Shown here in pieces: positions 34,173 through 42,834 of a stretch of DNA of 64,000 nucleotides. The notes beneath the pieces are model-generated. The model was not told where the DNA came from, made no database searches, and saw only the letters and a list, made by a program, of their open reading frames with translations. Each line of letters begins with the position of its first letter. The first letter of the stretch is position 1. The position numbers and the translations under genes are program-made. This stretch comes from Chlorobiota bacterium (GTDB lineage: Bacteria > Bacteroidota > Ignavibacteria > OLB7), in assembly GCA_028287785.1 (NCBI GenBank), contig JAQBOZ010000028.1, forward strand, positions 248,001 to 312,000. The letters run 5' to 3'.

Positions 34173-34339
34173 CAACCGGCGAGATGCGATCCCATCGGGA
34201 AATCGACCGGGCCGCTGCCGACGTTTTTCGTGATGTCGGAAAGCGATCCCAAAACTTCGAGGTTGGGGGCAACGTACGGCTTCTTAGCCTGCGTCTCATC
34301 CACGTTACCGGTGGAATGCGACGGATTCTCGTTTGTCAT
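34172..34339 (-). CDS. Lasso-type RiPP precursor A1
   Basis: 55 aa from ATG 34339. The leader (about 38 aa) carries the lasso recognition motif 'KKPYVAPNLEVLGSLSDITK' (YxxPxL...G...T). With the conserved Thr at position -2, the predicted core is NVGSGPVDFPMGSHLAG (17 aa). Asp8 is the only acidic residue at ring position 7-9, giving a predicted 8-residue macrolactam Asn1-Asp8 with a 9-residue tail. Asn as residue 1 is uncommon among characterised lasso peptides, where Gly, Ala, Ser or Cys dominate. The stop overlaps the kinase start, so the kinase is coupled to this precursor. Core and ring are predictions; no mass data are available here. Confidence 0.82.
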   Translation of the reverse strand: MTNENPSHSTGNVDETQAKKPYVAPNLEVLGSLSDITKNVGSGPVDFPMGSHLAG

Positions 34340-35182
34340 GATAATGCCCTGCGTAAACTGATGATAGATCGGATATCTGAGGGATCGGAGCGCGCCGATC
34401 ACGCTTCGTGCTGGAATTGCGCTTCACATCAGGGGCGTATCGTGTCGGAGCAACGTCGTCTACATCGCCCCACAACTTCCCCAACCTGAACCGCGCAACA
34501 CGAAAAACAACACAATCCCAACCATGAGCGACGTTCCAGACGTCCCCACTGGGATTTCATTGCCTCCTGAACAGAGTTCAAGTTCGCTATTCTTCCCCAC
34601 ATGAACAACCCTTCATGAGAACTTTACGGCAGAGCCCGCACCGTCATCCCTCGGAACGGAGCTTCGGCAAGCCATCCTCCGCTGGTGGAGCCCGGTCGCG
34701 TGAGTTGAGTTCTCCGCGCCGGGCTCCGTGCCGAGAAACGGAGCCAAGCCGCATGGCATGGACGGGTCAGGGATGGAAGACCCGGTCACATACACATCAG
34801 AACCGTGCCCGGCCTGACTGCGGCACCAGCATCACACACTTCAACGGCGCATTTCTTCGAGGTTCCGCGACGGAAACTGCTTTGGAGAACATGAGGGGAT
34901 GGACGCCGGCCCCTTCTTGAAGAAGGCCCTTCCAGTGCCCATCGCCATGAAACTCCCAGCCCGCAGGCTGAAAACAGCTTCGTCATCGGCTCCACGGAAA
35001 CGCGCATCATCAGGGTTCGCGGAAAGAGCGCGGCCGGCGGATATCGCGTTCAGGAATTGATTACATCGGCACGCACCAGTTCCGGGGAACGCGCTGATAC
35101 ATCGCCCGCCAGTACAGGACGGGTTCCCGAACGTAGGGATGGGATCGATATCCGGAATCGACCGCGGGATGCGCGAAGGATA
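34340..35182 (-). other. 843-bp region between the two precursor genes, with competing hairpins
   Basis: No protein gene is supported. GGAGCCCGG (34687-34695) can pair with CCGGGCTCC (34719-34727), while the overlapping GCTCCGT (34723-34729) pairs perfectly with ACGGAGC at 34738-34744 and also with an earlier copy at 34656-34662. These pairings exclude each other, as in an attenuator or a structured leader RNA of the A1-kinase message. No known riboswitch was recognised. Confidence 0.4.
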
Positions 35183-35350
35183 TCAGCCCGCCAGATGCGA
35201 GCCCATCGGGAAGTCGACTGAGCCGCTTCCGATATTCTTCGTGATCTCCTTCAACGAACCGTGAATAGTCAGCTTGGGCGTGTGATACGGTTTCCGGGCC
35301 TGAGCACGATAGATGCTCTCCTCGGAATATGGCTGGTTCTCGCTGTTCAT
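35183..35350 (-). CDS. Lasso-type RiPP precursor A2
   Basis: 55 aa, the same length as A1. ATG 35350 is chosen because GGAGG lies 8 bases upstream; 35365 is also in frame. The leader carries 'ARKPYHTPKLTIHGSLKEITK' features (YxxPxL...G...T) and the predicted core is NIGSGSVDFPMGSHLAG, differing from A1 at 2 of 17 positions (V2I, P6S) by hand count, while the leaders share only 17 of 38. The core is therefore more strongly conserved than the leader. Predicted ring Asn1-Asp8. It is the first gene of the minus-strand RiPP block, 833 bases upstream of A1 and 430 bases after hemL. Confidence 0.82.
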   Translation of the reverse strand: MNSENQPYSEESIYRAQARKPYHTPKLTIHGSLKEITKNIGSGSVDFPMGSHLAG

Positions 35351-35779
35351 GGACTGGACCTCCATAATGCTGAAAATGAATCGGAAACGCGGTGATCGGA
35401 TAGATTCCGATCGCTTCGGGAAGGCTCCCAACTGGAACCTCGGGCCTTCCGGGGAGATGCCGCGCCTGCGCCGACGGGGTTGGATCGATACGTATCACGC
35501 GGCGACGAAATCGCGATAAGCCGTGGCATCCAATTGACAAACAACGTCAGCGCTGAGAGAAAACGGTGTGGAAAGTCCTGCCGGCGGTTGGATGAATCAC
35601 CCTGAAACGATCCCGGCGTCTGGATTACGCGGGCCGCTGGGCTCTCCTGAAAACCGGGAACTGGACATCCACGGAAGCGTTCGTTCGCGCATCGATGAGA
35701 TCATCGACGTTGGACCGTGTCCGAACGCAGGGTCCAAGATCGCAATTATGGATATATCAAGCAACAATTCAGCCAGACT
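35351..35779. other. 429-bp gap upstream of precursor A2
   Basis: It should hold the promoter of the RiPP genes (minus strand) and the terminator of the heme operon, which reads into it from the right. The only site I can name is the Shine-Dalgarno GGAGG for A2 at about 35359-35363. No long hairpin stands out. Confidence 0.4.
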
Positions 35780-37135
35780 TTATCGGAAATTTTTCGGGGC
35801 GATCTCCCCGAACGATTCATCGACCGCCGCCAGCGTCCGCTCGATCTCCGCCTCCCCATGCGCCGTGGAGATGAAGAGCGCCTCGTACTGCGATGGCGGC
35901 AGATAGATCCCCCGACGGAGCATCGCGTGGAAGAACGCGGCGAAACGGGATGCGTCGCACATCATGGCGCCCGCGAAATCGTTCACCGGCCCTTCGGTGA
36001 AAAACGGGGTCAGCATGGAGCCCACCCGGTTGACGCGCAGCGGGATGCCGTGACGTTCCGCTGCCTCCGCCAGCCCCAGCGCGATACGCTCCGCGGTCCG
36101 CTCCAGCGCGGGATAGGGATCATCATTCATCAGTATCCCGAGCGTGGCAAGGCCGGCTGCCACCGCGAGCGGGTTCCCGGAAAGGGTGCCGGCCTGATAG
36201 ACCTTCCCCACCGGCGACACCATCTCCATGATCTCCCGGCGGCCGCCGTAGGCCGCCGCCGGAAGCCCGCCGCCGATGATCTTGCCAAGCGTGTACATGT
36301 CCGGGGTGATGCCGTAGAGCGATGCGGCCCCCCTCAGCGCCACCCGGAAGCCGGTCATCACCTCATCGAAGATCAGCACGGTTCCATGCTCCGTGCAGAG
36401 CCGGCGCAGTTCCGCGAGGAATCGCGGCGTGGAGGGGACCACCCCCATGTTGCCGCCGATCGGCTCGATGATCACCGCGGCAATCTCCCCCCCGTTCGAT
36501 TCAAACAGATCGCGGACGGAGGCGATATCGTTGAAGGTCGCGTTCAGCGTATCGCCGGCCGCGCCGCGCGTTACCCCCGGAGAGCTTGGCGCGCCGTGCG
36601 TCAGCATCCCGCTTCCCGCCTTGATCAGAAAGGAATCGCCGTGGCCGTGATAGCATCCCTCGAACTTGATGATCTTCTCCCGCCCGGTAAACCCGCGCGC
36701 AACCCGCACGGCGGACATCGTGGCCTCCGTGCCGCTGGATACCAGACGGACCATCTCCAGCCCCGCCAGCAGCCCCGTCAGCAGCTCCGCCATCTCCACC
36801 TCCAGCCTGGAAGGGGCGCCAAAGCTGGTGGCGCGGTCCGCCTGCCGGTGGATTGCATCGATCACCCGATGATCGCCATGCCCCAGAATGAACGGCCCCC
36901 ATGACCCCACATAATCGATATAGCTGTTCCCGTCGGCATCGGTCAGATACGCGCCGCGCGCCTCCTCGAAGAAGACCGGCGTGCCGCCAACCCCGCCGAA
37001 ACCACGCACGGGGGAGTTCACGCCTCCGGGAATGGCCCGTCGCGCGCGCGCAAACAGCGCATCGCTTTCCGTCCGCATTCCGCTATTATCGGTCATGGGA
37101 TCGTTCTGATTGCCGGTTCCTGATGATGGCGTCAT
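35780..37135 (-). CDS. hemL: Glutamate-1-semialdehyde 2,1-aminomutase
   Basis: 451 aa, PLP-dependent class III aminotransferase fold. It converts glutamate-1-semialdehyde to 5-aminolevulinate, the last step of C5 tetrapyrrole entry. Hallmarks: '[51 protein letters not shown]' at the N-terminus, '[19 protein letters not shown]', '[20 protein letters not shown]', '[11 protein letters not shown]' and the PLP Lys in '[18 protein letters not shown]'. The start at 37135 overlaps the hemB stop by 4 bases (ATGA), so the two are coupled. HemL shows that this organism makes ALA by the C5 (glutamyl-tRNA) route; the partner hemA is not in the window. Confidence 0.96.
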   Translation of the reverse strand: MTPSSGTGNQNDPMTDNSGMRTESDALFARARRAIPGGVNSPVRGFGGVGGTPVFFEEARGAYLTDADGNSYIDYVGSWGPFILGHGDHRVIDAIHRQADRATSFGAPSRLEVEMAELLTGLLAGLEMVRLVSSGTEATMSAVRVARGFTGREKIIKFEGCYHGHGDSFLIKAGSGMLTHGAPSSPGVTRGAAGDTLNATFNDIASVRDLFESNGGEIAAVIIEPIGGNMGVVPSTPRFLAELRRLCTEHGTVLIFDEVMTGFRVALRGAASLYGITPDMYTLGKIIGGGLPAAAYGGRREIMEMVSPVGKVYQAGTLSGNPLAVAAGLATLGILMNDDPYPALERTAERIALGLAEAAERHGIPLRVNRVGSMLTPFFTEGPVNDFAGAMMCDASRFAAFFHAMLRRGIYLPPSQYEALFISTAHGEAEIERTLAAVDESFGEIAPKNFR

Positions 37136-38136
37136 TTCCGCATCCCCTGGGCAAGCCGTTTGGCGAAATAGGTGACGATGATCGATGCCCCCGCCCGCCG
37201 GATGCAGAGGAGCGATTCCTTCATGGCGCCGTCCAGATCCAGCCAGCCGTTCCGCGCCGCGGCGTGGATCATGGCGTATTCGCCGGAGACCTGGTAGGCG
37301 GCAATCGGGACGTCGGTGGTATCGTACAGCGTCTTGATCACGTCCAGATAGGGGAGCGCCGGCTTGACCATGATGATGTCGGCCCCCTCCGCCAGATCGA
37401 GCCGTGCCTCGCGGAGCGCTTCCCGGAAGTTGGCGGGGTCCATCTGGTGCGAACGCCGGTCGCCGAAGCTCGGCGTGGAACCGGCTGCTTCGCGGAACGG
37501 GCCGTAGAAACTGCTTGCGTACTTGACGGCGTAGGAGATGATCGGGATGTCGTGATATCCCGCCGCGTCCAGCCCGCGCCGGATGGCGCCGATACGGCCG
37601 TCCATCATGTCGGACGGGGCGATGATATCGGCGCCGGCATCGGCGTGGGAGATCGCCGCGCGGACGAGAAGATCCACTGTGGGATCGTTCAGGATATGCT
37701 CGCCATCCAGCAGGCCGCAGTGGCCGTGGTCGGTATACTCGCAGAGGCAGACATCGGTCACCACCGTCATCCCGGGCACGGCCGCCTTGATCGCCCGGAT
37801 CGCCCGCTGCACAATGCCGTCATCGGCATACGCGCCGGTCCCCTCGGCATCCTTCGATTCCGGGATGCCGAAGAGGATCACGCTCTTCACGCCAAGCCCC
37901 AGCAGCTCGCGACTCTCCTCCACAATCTGATCCACCGAAAGCTGATAGACCTCCGGCATCGATCCCACCTCGGCGCGGATGCCGGTGCCGGGGCAGACGA
38001 AGAGCGGCTGGATAAGGCCGTCAAGTTCCAGCCGGGTTTCGCGGACCATCCCGCGGATGGCTGCTGTCCGCCGAAGCCGGCGGGGACGATTTGTGAGATG
38101 ACCGGCAGTGCCGATCGATGCGGTTGTATCGTTCAT
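37132..38136 (-). CDS. hemB: Porphobilinogen synthase (5-aminolevulinate dehydratase)
   Basis: 334 aa. It condenses two 5-aminolevulinate molecules to porphobilinogen. Family landmarks: '[20 protein letters not shown]', '[10 protein letters not shown]', the metal-site Cys cluster '[17 protein letters not shown]', the first Schiff-base Lys in '[21 protein letters not shown]' and the second in '[14 protein letters not shown]'. Three Cys in the '[14 protein letters not shown]' motif indicate the zinc-dependent form. It is third in the heme operon, 83 bases downstream of hemG and overlapping hemL by 4 bases. Confidence 0.96.
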   Translation of the reverse strand: MNDTTASIGTAGHLTNRPRRLRRTAAIRGMVRETRLELDGLIQPLFVCPGTGIRAEVGSMPEVYQLSVDQIVEESRELLGLGVKSVILFGIPESKDAEGTGAYADDGIVQRAIRAIKAAVPGMTVVTDVCLCEYTDHGHCGLLDGEHILNDPTVDLLVRAAISHADAGADIIAPSDMMDGRIGAIRRGLDAAGYHDIPIISYAVKYASSFYGPFREAAGSTPSFGDRRSHQMDPANFREALREARLDLAEGADIIMVKPALPYLDVIKTLYDTTDVPIAAYQVSGEYAMIHAAARNGWLDLDGAMKESLLCIRRAGASIIVTYFAKRLAQGMRK

Positions 38137-38219
38137 GGTTTGAGCAGTAGCGGAATGGCTGAAAGGGAGCCCATCGGGGAGCGCCGGGGAGAAATCGGCC
38201 GCGGGGGATCGGCGCCGGA

Positions 38220-39650
38220 TCAGCTCTCCTCGTAGAGATCATCAGGAGCCTGAGCGTCCGTGGCGACCGCGACCCGCGCGCCGCTGCGGCGGAGAAGCCG
38301 ATCGGCAAGCGCGCGACCGGATTTCACGCAGTCCCCCACCGACACGCCCCCCCTGTAATTGCCGAGCAGATGCATTCCCGGAAGGCGCTCCTCCGCCAGC
38401 TCGATCGCCTCGATGATGGCGCCATGCCCCAGGTTGTACTGCGGTATCGCCCGGTTCCAGACGCGCAGATCGAACGATTTCGGGCGGGCGCAGATGCCCA
38501 GCGTCCGCCGAAGCTCCGCGTGAACATCGTACGCGATCTCCTCGGACGAACGGAGCGCCAGCGCCGGCTCCCGCGCGCCACCCATGAACGCCGTCAGCAG
38601 CACGGTTCCCTCCGGGGCGCGATTCGGAAAAAGCGTGGATGAGAAGATGGTCCCGAGGATGCAGCGCCGCTCCACCTCCGGCACCAGCATGCCGAAGCCA
38701 TCCAGCGGATGAGTGACCATGGAACGATCGTACAGAACCGAGGCAACCGCGAGCGCCGGATATTCTATCGACCTGAGCGCGGCGGCGGCGGCCGTCTCAT
38801 GCTCGGCGATCAGCCCGGCGGCCGTCGCCGCGTCGGTGGCGATCACCAGGTTCGGCGCCACGAAGCGCTCGCCACGAGCCACCACGTGCCAGCTCCCCCC
38901 GATCCTGTCGATCCGCTCCACATCGACGCCGGTGTGGATGCACTCCCCCCAGCGTTCCTGAATTCTTCCGGGCAACTCCCCCATCCCCTCGATAAAGGAG
39001 AAGAGCCCCTTGCGCTCCGGTGCCTCCCCGCGCGCGCGCGCCTTCCTGCCGGCGCGCATCCGCTTCAACCCGCCACGGAGAAGGCTTCCGGCCTCCCGCT
39101 CCAGATCGTGAAGCATCGGCATGGCATGGCGGACGGAGAGGCGTTCGGGGCGGCCGGCGTAGACGCCGGAGATAAACGGGTTGATGGCGTAATCGAGCAT
39201 TTCGCGACCCAGCCGCCGCTCGACAAACTGGGCGATGCTCTCCTCCGCCTCACCGACGGCGGCGCGGATAAAGGGCTCGCGCAGCAGCCGTCGCTTGGCC
39301 GCGCCGGAGAAGAGTCGCGAGCGGAAGAACGCCTTCGGGCCGGTCGGCACCGGCATCAGGCGGCCGTCGCGGAGGATATAGCGGTTGGCCGCCTCGGCGG
39401 CGGGATGCACCAGACGATCCCCGAGATCGAGATCGTCGATCAGCTCCGAGAGGAGCGGCGTATTGAACTGGGCGCTGTTCGGCCCGGATTCCACCAGCGC
39501 GCCAAGCTCGTTTCTATGCGAGCCCATGACGCCCCCCACGGCCTCCCCCCGTTCGAAGAGAACCACATCGGCGCCCCCCTTTGCCAGCCAGTGGAGCGCG
39601 GAGGCGCCGGAGATTCCGCCGCCGATAATGATCACATCGAGATTACGCAT
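38220..39650 (-). CDS. hemG: FAD-dependent protoporphyrinogen/coproporphyrinogen oxidase
   Basis: 476 aa from ATG 39650; the frame is open to 39692. N-terminal FAD motif '[37 protein letters not shown]' (GxGxxG plus the Glu that binds ribose), then '[19 protein letters not shown]', typical of the HemY-type oxygen-dependent oxidase (the gene is called hemG in HemY-type operons and hemY in others). '[26 protein letters not shown]' is the C-terminal FAD-binding motif. It oxidises protoporphyrinogen IX to protoporphyrin IX, or coproporphyrinogen III in the coproporphyrin branch; sequence alone does not decide. Overlaps hemH by 8 bases, so ferrochelatase is coupled to it. Confidence 0.9.
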   Translation of the reverse strand: MRNLDVIIIGGGISGASALHWLAKGGADVVLFERGEAVGGVMGSHRNELGALVESGPNSAQFNTPLLSELIDDLDLGDRLVHPAAEAANRYILRDGRLMPVPTGPKAFFRSRLFSGAAKRRLLREPFIRAAVGEAEESIAQFVERRLGREMLDYAINPFISGVYAGRPERLSVRHAMPMLHDLEREAGSLLRGGLKRMRAGRKARARGEAPERKGLFSFIEGMGELPGRIQERWGECIHTGVDVERIDRIGGSWHVVARGERFVAPNLVIATDAATAAGLIAEHETAAAAALRSIEYPALAVASVLYDRSMVTHPLDGFGMLVPEVERRCILGTIFSSTLFPNRAPEGTVLLTAFMGGAREPALALRSSEEIAYDVHAELRRTLGICARPKSFDLRVWNRAIPQYNLGHGAIIEAIELAEERLPGMHLLGNYRGGVSVGDCVKSGRALADRLLRRSGARVAVATDAQAPDDLYEES

Positions 39651-40692
39651 CGGCTTTCTCCCTCCCCGGCCCGTTCTCCAGCGGAAGCTCATCGCGATAG
39701 CGGGCCTCCACCAGATCGGCGAGCGCGGCTATGAATGTTGGCGTATCGTTCAGCGCGTACATCACTTCATATTTATGAATCCCCGCCTTCTCCGCGACCT
39801 CCCGCAGCTCCATCCCCAGCTCGTGCAGGGTTTCGATATGGTCGGTGACAAAGGCGATCGGGACGATCAGCAGGCTCTTCACCCCTTCGGCGCCAAGCCG
39901 CGCCAGGGCATCCTGCGTGTAGGGCTCCAGCCATTTCACCGGCCCCACCCGGCTCTGGAACGAGAGATGGTGGGGATAATCCCCTCCGCGCAGCGCCATC
40001 ACCGCATCGACAGTCGCGGCGATCTGTTTCGAGTAGGGATCGCCGGCCTGCACATCGGAGATCGGGGTGCCGTGGGCGGAGAAGAGAAAATGCAGATCCC
40101 GCCGCTCCTCCCCGGTAAACCGCTCGCGCAGCGTCGCCTCGATCCGGTCGTTGATGGCGGAGATATAGCGCGGATGGAGATGATAATCCTTGACCGATTT
40201 CACGCGGAAGCCGCGGCCGTAGCGGGTGCGATGGAGATCGCGCCACTCCTTGAAGCTGGAGCCGGTGGTGGTGCGGGAGTACTGCGGATAGAGGGGCATC
40301 AGAAAGATCTCCCTGATCCCCTTCCCCTTCAACTCGTCGGCCGCCTCGGTGGTAAACGGATGCCAGTAGCGCATGCCAAGCCTGACGTGAAACCTGGCGG
40401 CCCCGGCAAAGCGCCTGTTCAGCTCCGCCTCCAACGCCGCCCCCTGCTCCCGCGTCCGCTCCACCAGCGGCGATTTCCCGCCGATCGCCGCGTAGTTCGG
40501 TATCACCTTCGGCGTCCGCCGCCGCGCCACGAACTCCGCGAAGAGACGACGCGGAAAAAGCCGGCCAAGCAGCCCCGGCAGGGGGATCTTGATGATCTCG
40601 GGGTCGAGAAACAGATTGGTCAGGAACGGGCGGATCGCATCGAGCGATGTAGGCCCACCAAGATTATAGAGGATCACCCCAACCTGCTTCAT
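39643..40692 (-). CDS. hemH: Ferrochelatase
   Basis: 349 aa from ATG 40692. It inserts ferrous iron into the porphyrin (protoheme or coproheme ferrochelatase). Landmarks: 'MKQVGVILYNLGGPTSLDAIRPFLTNLFLDPEIIKIPLPG', 'MRYWHPFTTEAADELKGKGIREIFLMPLYPQYSRTTTGSSF', the catalytic His in 'LHFLFSAHGTPISDVQAGDPY', and 'LSFQSRVGPVKWLEPYTQDALARLGAEG' with the conserved Glu in 'FVTDHIETLHELGMELREVAE'. It opens the minus-strand heme operon hemH-hemG-hemB-hemL; about 370 bases without a gene precede it, where the promoter should lie. Confidence 0.95.
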   Translation of the reverse strand: MKQVGVILYNLGGPTSLDAIRPFLTNLFLDPEIIKIPLPGLLGRLFPRRLFAEFVARRRTPKVIPNYAAIGGKSPLVERTREQGAALEAELNRRFAGAARFHVRLGMRYWHPFTTEAADELKGKGIREIFLMPLYPQYSRTTTGSSFKEWRDLHRTRYGRGFRVKSVKDYHLHPRYISAINDRIEATLRERFTGEERRDLHFLFSAHGTPISDVQAGDPYSKQIAATVDAVMALRGGDYPHHLSFQSRVGPVKWLEPYTQDALARLGAEGVKSLLIVPIAFVTDHIETLHELGMELREVAEKAGIHKYEVMYALNDTPTFIAALADLVEARYRDELPLENGPGREKADA

Positions 40693-41061
40693 ACGATTTC
40701 TTCGAATGTCGATGCCGGAACCATCCCCCGAGCCACGGGGGAGCACGATGGGGCATCGGATGGATCGAACGTCATGGAAAAATAATCATGGAGAGAGCTT
40801 CCCCCCGTCTCAATTCGTCAAGAGCGGGCCTCGGAGAGGAACGATTTGGAAGCACCTTCCTCCCGGTGAGATGCTCCGGGGAGAACTACCGATGGGATCG
40901 GCCCGGCGGGCATCCTCAATAATAGAGAATTCCTTCGTCCCGGCGAGGAGCGGAGCGCGGGTCCGCGGATCAGGTTAACTTGTCGCGACCGGGCGCCTGG
41001 ACGGTTTCGCCGGGGCGATGTTGCCAGGGGCGCGCGGATTTCGATCAACAATATCGATGGG
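40693..41061. other. 369-bp divergent intergenic region
   Basis: It separates the heme operon (minus) from the acyltransferase genes (plus) and should carry both promoters. No repeat copy or gene is visible. Confidence 0.4.
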
Positions 41062-41778
41062 ATGAACGTTCGCGGCAGGCTGCTGACCCGCTATTTTCGC
41101 GGGCGCGCCGGAAGGAGATTTGCCAGGGTGATGGTCCGGGGAATCGACCGGATGGCGCCGTGGGAGCCGGACGGCGCCGCGCGGGAGCCGCTGGTGATCG
41201 TGGCGAACCACTCATCGTGGTGGGACGCGGTGATGCCGGTGATCATCTCGCGGAGCATCCGCCATCATGACGGCTACGGGCTGATGGACCGCGGGCAGTT
41301 CGAGCGATATCGCTTCTTCCGCCATGTCGATATCCTCCCGATCGACCGCGGGAACCCGCGCGCCGCAATGCGCTCGCTCCACGAGATAGCGGAGCTTCTT
41401 CGCGACCGGAAGCGGATGGTCTGGATGTTTCCGCAGGGAAAAATCGCCCCGAACGATATCCGCCCGCTGGTCTGCGAGTCAGGCGTGGCGCACCTTGTGG
41501 GGATGCTCGGCGCCTGCTCCGTGATCCCGGTCGCCTTCCGCTACGAGGTCGGGAGGGATGAGCTGCCGGTGGCATATGCGGGGATCGGGGAGGCGCGATC
41601 ATTTCGGGATGCGCCGCCGGCAAGGGAGCTGACCGCGCTGATCGGCGGGATGCTGACCGGGGAGCTGGACCGGCTGCGTGATGATCTTCTCGCCGAGCGA
41701 ACCGACGGGTTCCAGGTGGCGCTGCAAGGCTCGGGCTCCGTCAACGACCGATGGGACCGGGCGCGGGGGCTGGAATAG
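41062..41778 (+). CDS. Lysophospholipid-type acyltransferase (PlsC superfamily)
   Basis: 238 aa. Motif I 'VIVANHSSWWDAVMP' (HX4D) and the motif III region 'RMVWMFPQGKIAPND', where the usual FPEG is FPQG, place it in the glycerolipid acyltransferase superfamily; motif II-like 'DILPIDRGNPRAAMR' lies between. No transmembrane helix is obvious, unlike typical PlsC. Relatives transfer acyl chains to lipids or to carotenoid glycosides (CruD-like). Since a lycopene cyclase is encoded in the same window, a carotenoid-ester role is a guess. The next gene starts 45 bases downstream and encodes a second, more canonical acyltransferase. Confidence 0.75.
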   Translation: MNVRGRLLTRYFRGRAGRRFARVMVRGIDRMAPWEPDGAAREPLVIVANHSSWWDAVMPVIISRSIRHHDGYGLMDRGQFERYRFFRHVDILPIDRGNPRAAMRSLHEIAELLRDRKRMVWMFPQGKIAPNDIRPLVCESGVAHLVGMLGACSVIPVAFRYEVGRDELPVAYAGIGEARSFRDAPPARELTALIGGMLTGELDRLRDDLLAERTDGFQVALQGSGSVNDRWDRARGLE

Positions 41779-41822
41779 CGCCGGCGGATCGATGGAACGA
41801 ATTCACCTGATTATCTTTGCCC

Positions 41823-42560
41823 ATGCTCTTCTATCTGGCGCTTCCATTCGTGGTCCTGGTCACGATCTATCATACCTTTTCATCGATGGTCGCCGCGCTC
41901 GTGGACAAGAGCGGGGTGCGCTACCACAATGTGCTCCGGCGCTGGTCGAAGAACCTTCTCTGGCTGCTGCGGGTAAAGGTGCACGCGCACGGCGCGGAAA
42001 ACCTGCCGCTGACCACCAACTACGTCTATCTGGCAAGCCACTCCAGCTATCTGGACATCCTGGCGCTGGGGGCCACGGTCCCCGACCCCATCCGGTTTAT
42101 TTTCAAGGAGGAGATCACCAGGGTGCCGATCTTCGGCTGGGGGCTGGCGCTTGGGCCGTACATCCAGATCGACCGGGCGGACGCGCGGAACGCGATGGCG
42201 AGCATCGAAAAGGCGGCCGGCGAGATCCGCGACGGCGCATCGGTGGTGATCTTCCCCGAGGGAACCCGCACCTCCGACGGCAGGCTTGGCCCGTTCAAGC
42301 GCGGCGGCTTCATGCTGGCGACCCGATCCGGCGTGCCGATGGTCCCGGTGGCGATCCAGGGGAGCTACGAGCTTCTCTCCCGTCGCGACTGGAAGGTGAA
42401 GCCGGGGACGATCGATATCACCTTCGGCACGCCGATTCAGGGAAAGCAGAACCTGAACCGCGCGGAGGAGCAGGGGATTCAGAAGGCGGTGAGGGAGCAG
42501 TTGCTGGCGATGCTGGGGCAGGAGGACGCGCCGGTCGTGAGCAAGGTTGCGGAGGGGTAG
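41823..42560 (+). CDS. plsC: 1-acyl-sn-glycerol-3-phosphate acyltransferase-type protein
   Basis: About 245 aa from ATG 41823; the frame also has TTG 41817. One N-terminal transmembrane helix ('LFYLALPFVVLVTIYHTF'), then the PlsC motifs: I 'VYLASHSSYLDILALG' (HX4D), II 'GPYIQIDRAD', III 'SVVIFPEGTRTSDGRLGPFKRGGF', IV 'VPMVPVAIQGS'. It makes phosphatidic acid by acylating lysophosphatidate at the inner membrane. It follows another acyltransferase gene by 45 bases, so the pair is probably one unit in phospholipid synthesis. Confidence 0.85.
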   Translation: MLFYLALPFVVLVTIYHTFSSMVAALVDKSGVRYHNVLRRWSKNLLWLLRVKVHAHGAENLPLTTNYVYLASHSSYLDILALGATVPDPIRFIFKEEITRVPIFGWGLALGPYIQIDRADARNAMASIEKAAGEIRDGASVVIFPEGTRTSDGRLGPFKRGGFMLATRSGVPMVPVAIQGSYELLSRRDWKVKPGTIDITFGTPIQGKQNLNRAEEQGIQKAVREQLLAMLGQEDAPVVSKVAEG

Positions 42561-42834
42561 GGCGTTATCAGGCGTAGTAAACCGGGAGACGGAATCCGAC
42601 CCGAAAACGGTTGTGCCGAAATGGATGCTTCGCCGGACCATCACCTATTACTGACCGTCCTCCTGTCAGAAGTCGTAACCATCATCCGCTCTATCTCCGC
42701 TCCGCGTTGCGAGTTCGGGGCTCCTTCGGTAAGTTTGCCGTCTGTGTTCGTTACGGCCGCTGCCGGACCGGAGCCCGGGCATTGCCCGATCCGTCCGTCG
42801 CCGGCCCATCAGGTTCATTAGAAGGATCAACATC

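Noticed and set aside
34613-34795. 60-aa frame and possible group II intron or tmRNA-like RNA in the precursor gap
   Set aside because: No reverse-transcriptase frame, no conserved domain V-like motif and no tmRNA tag sequence could be recognised; only local hairpins remain.
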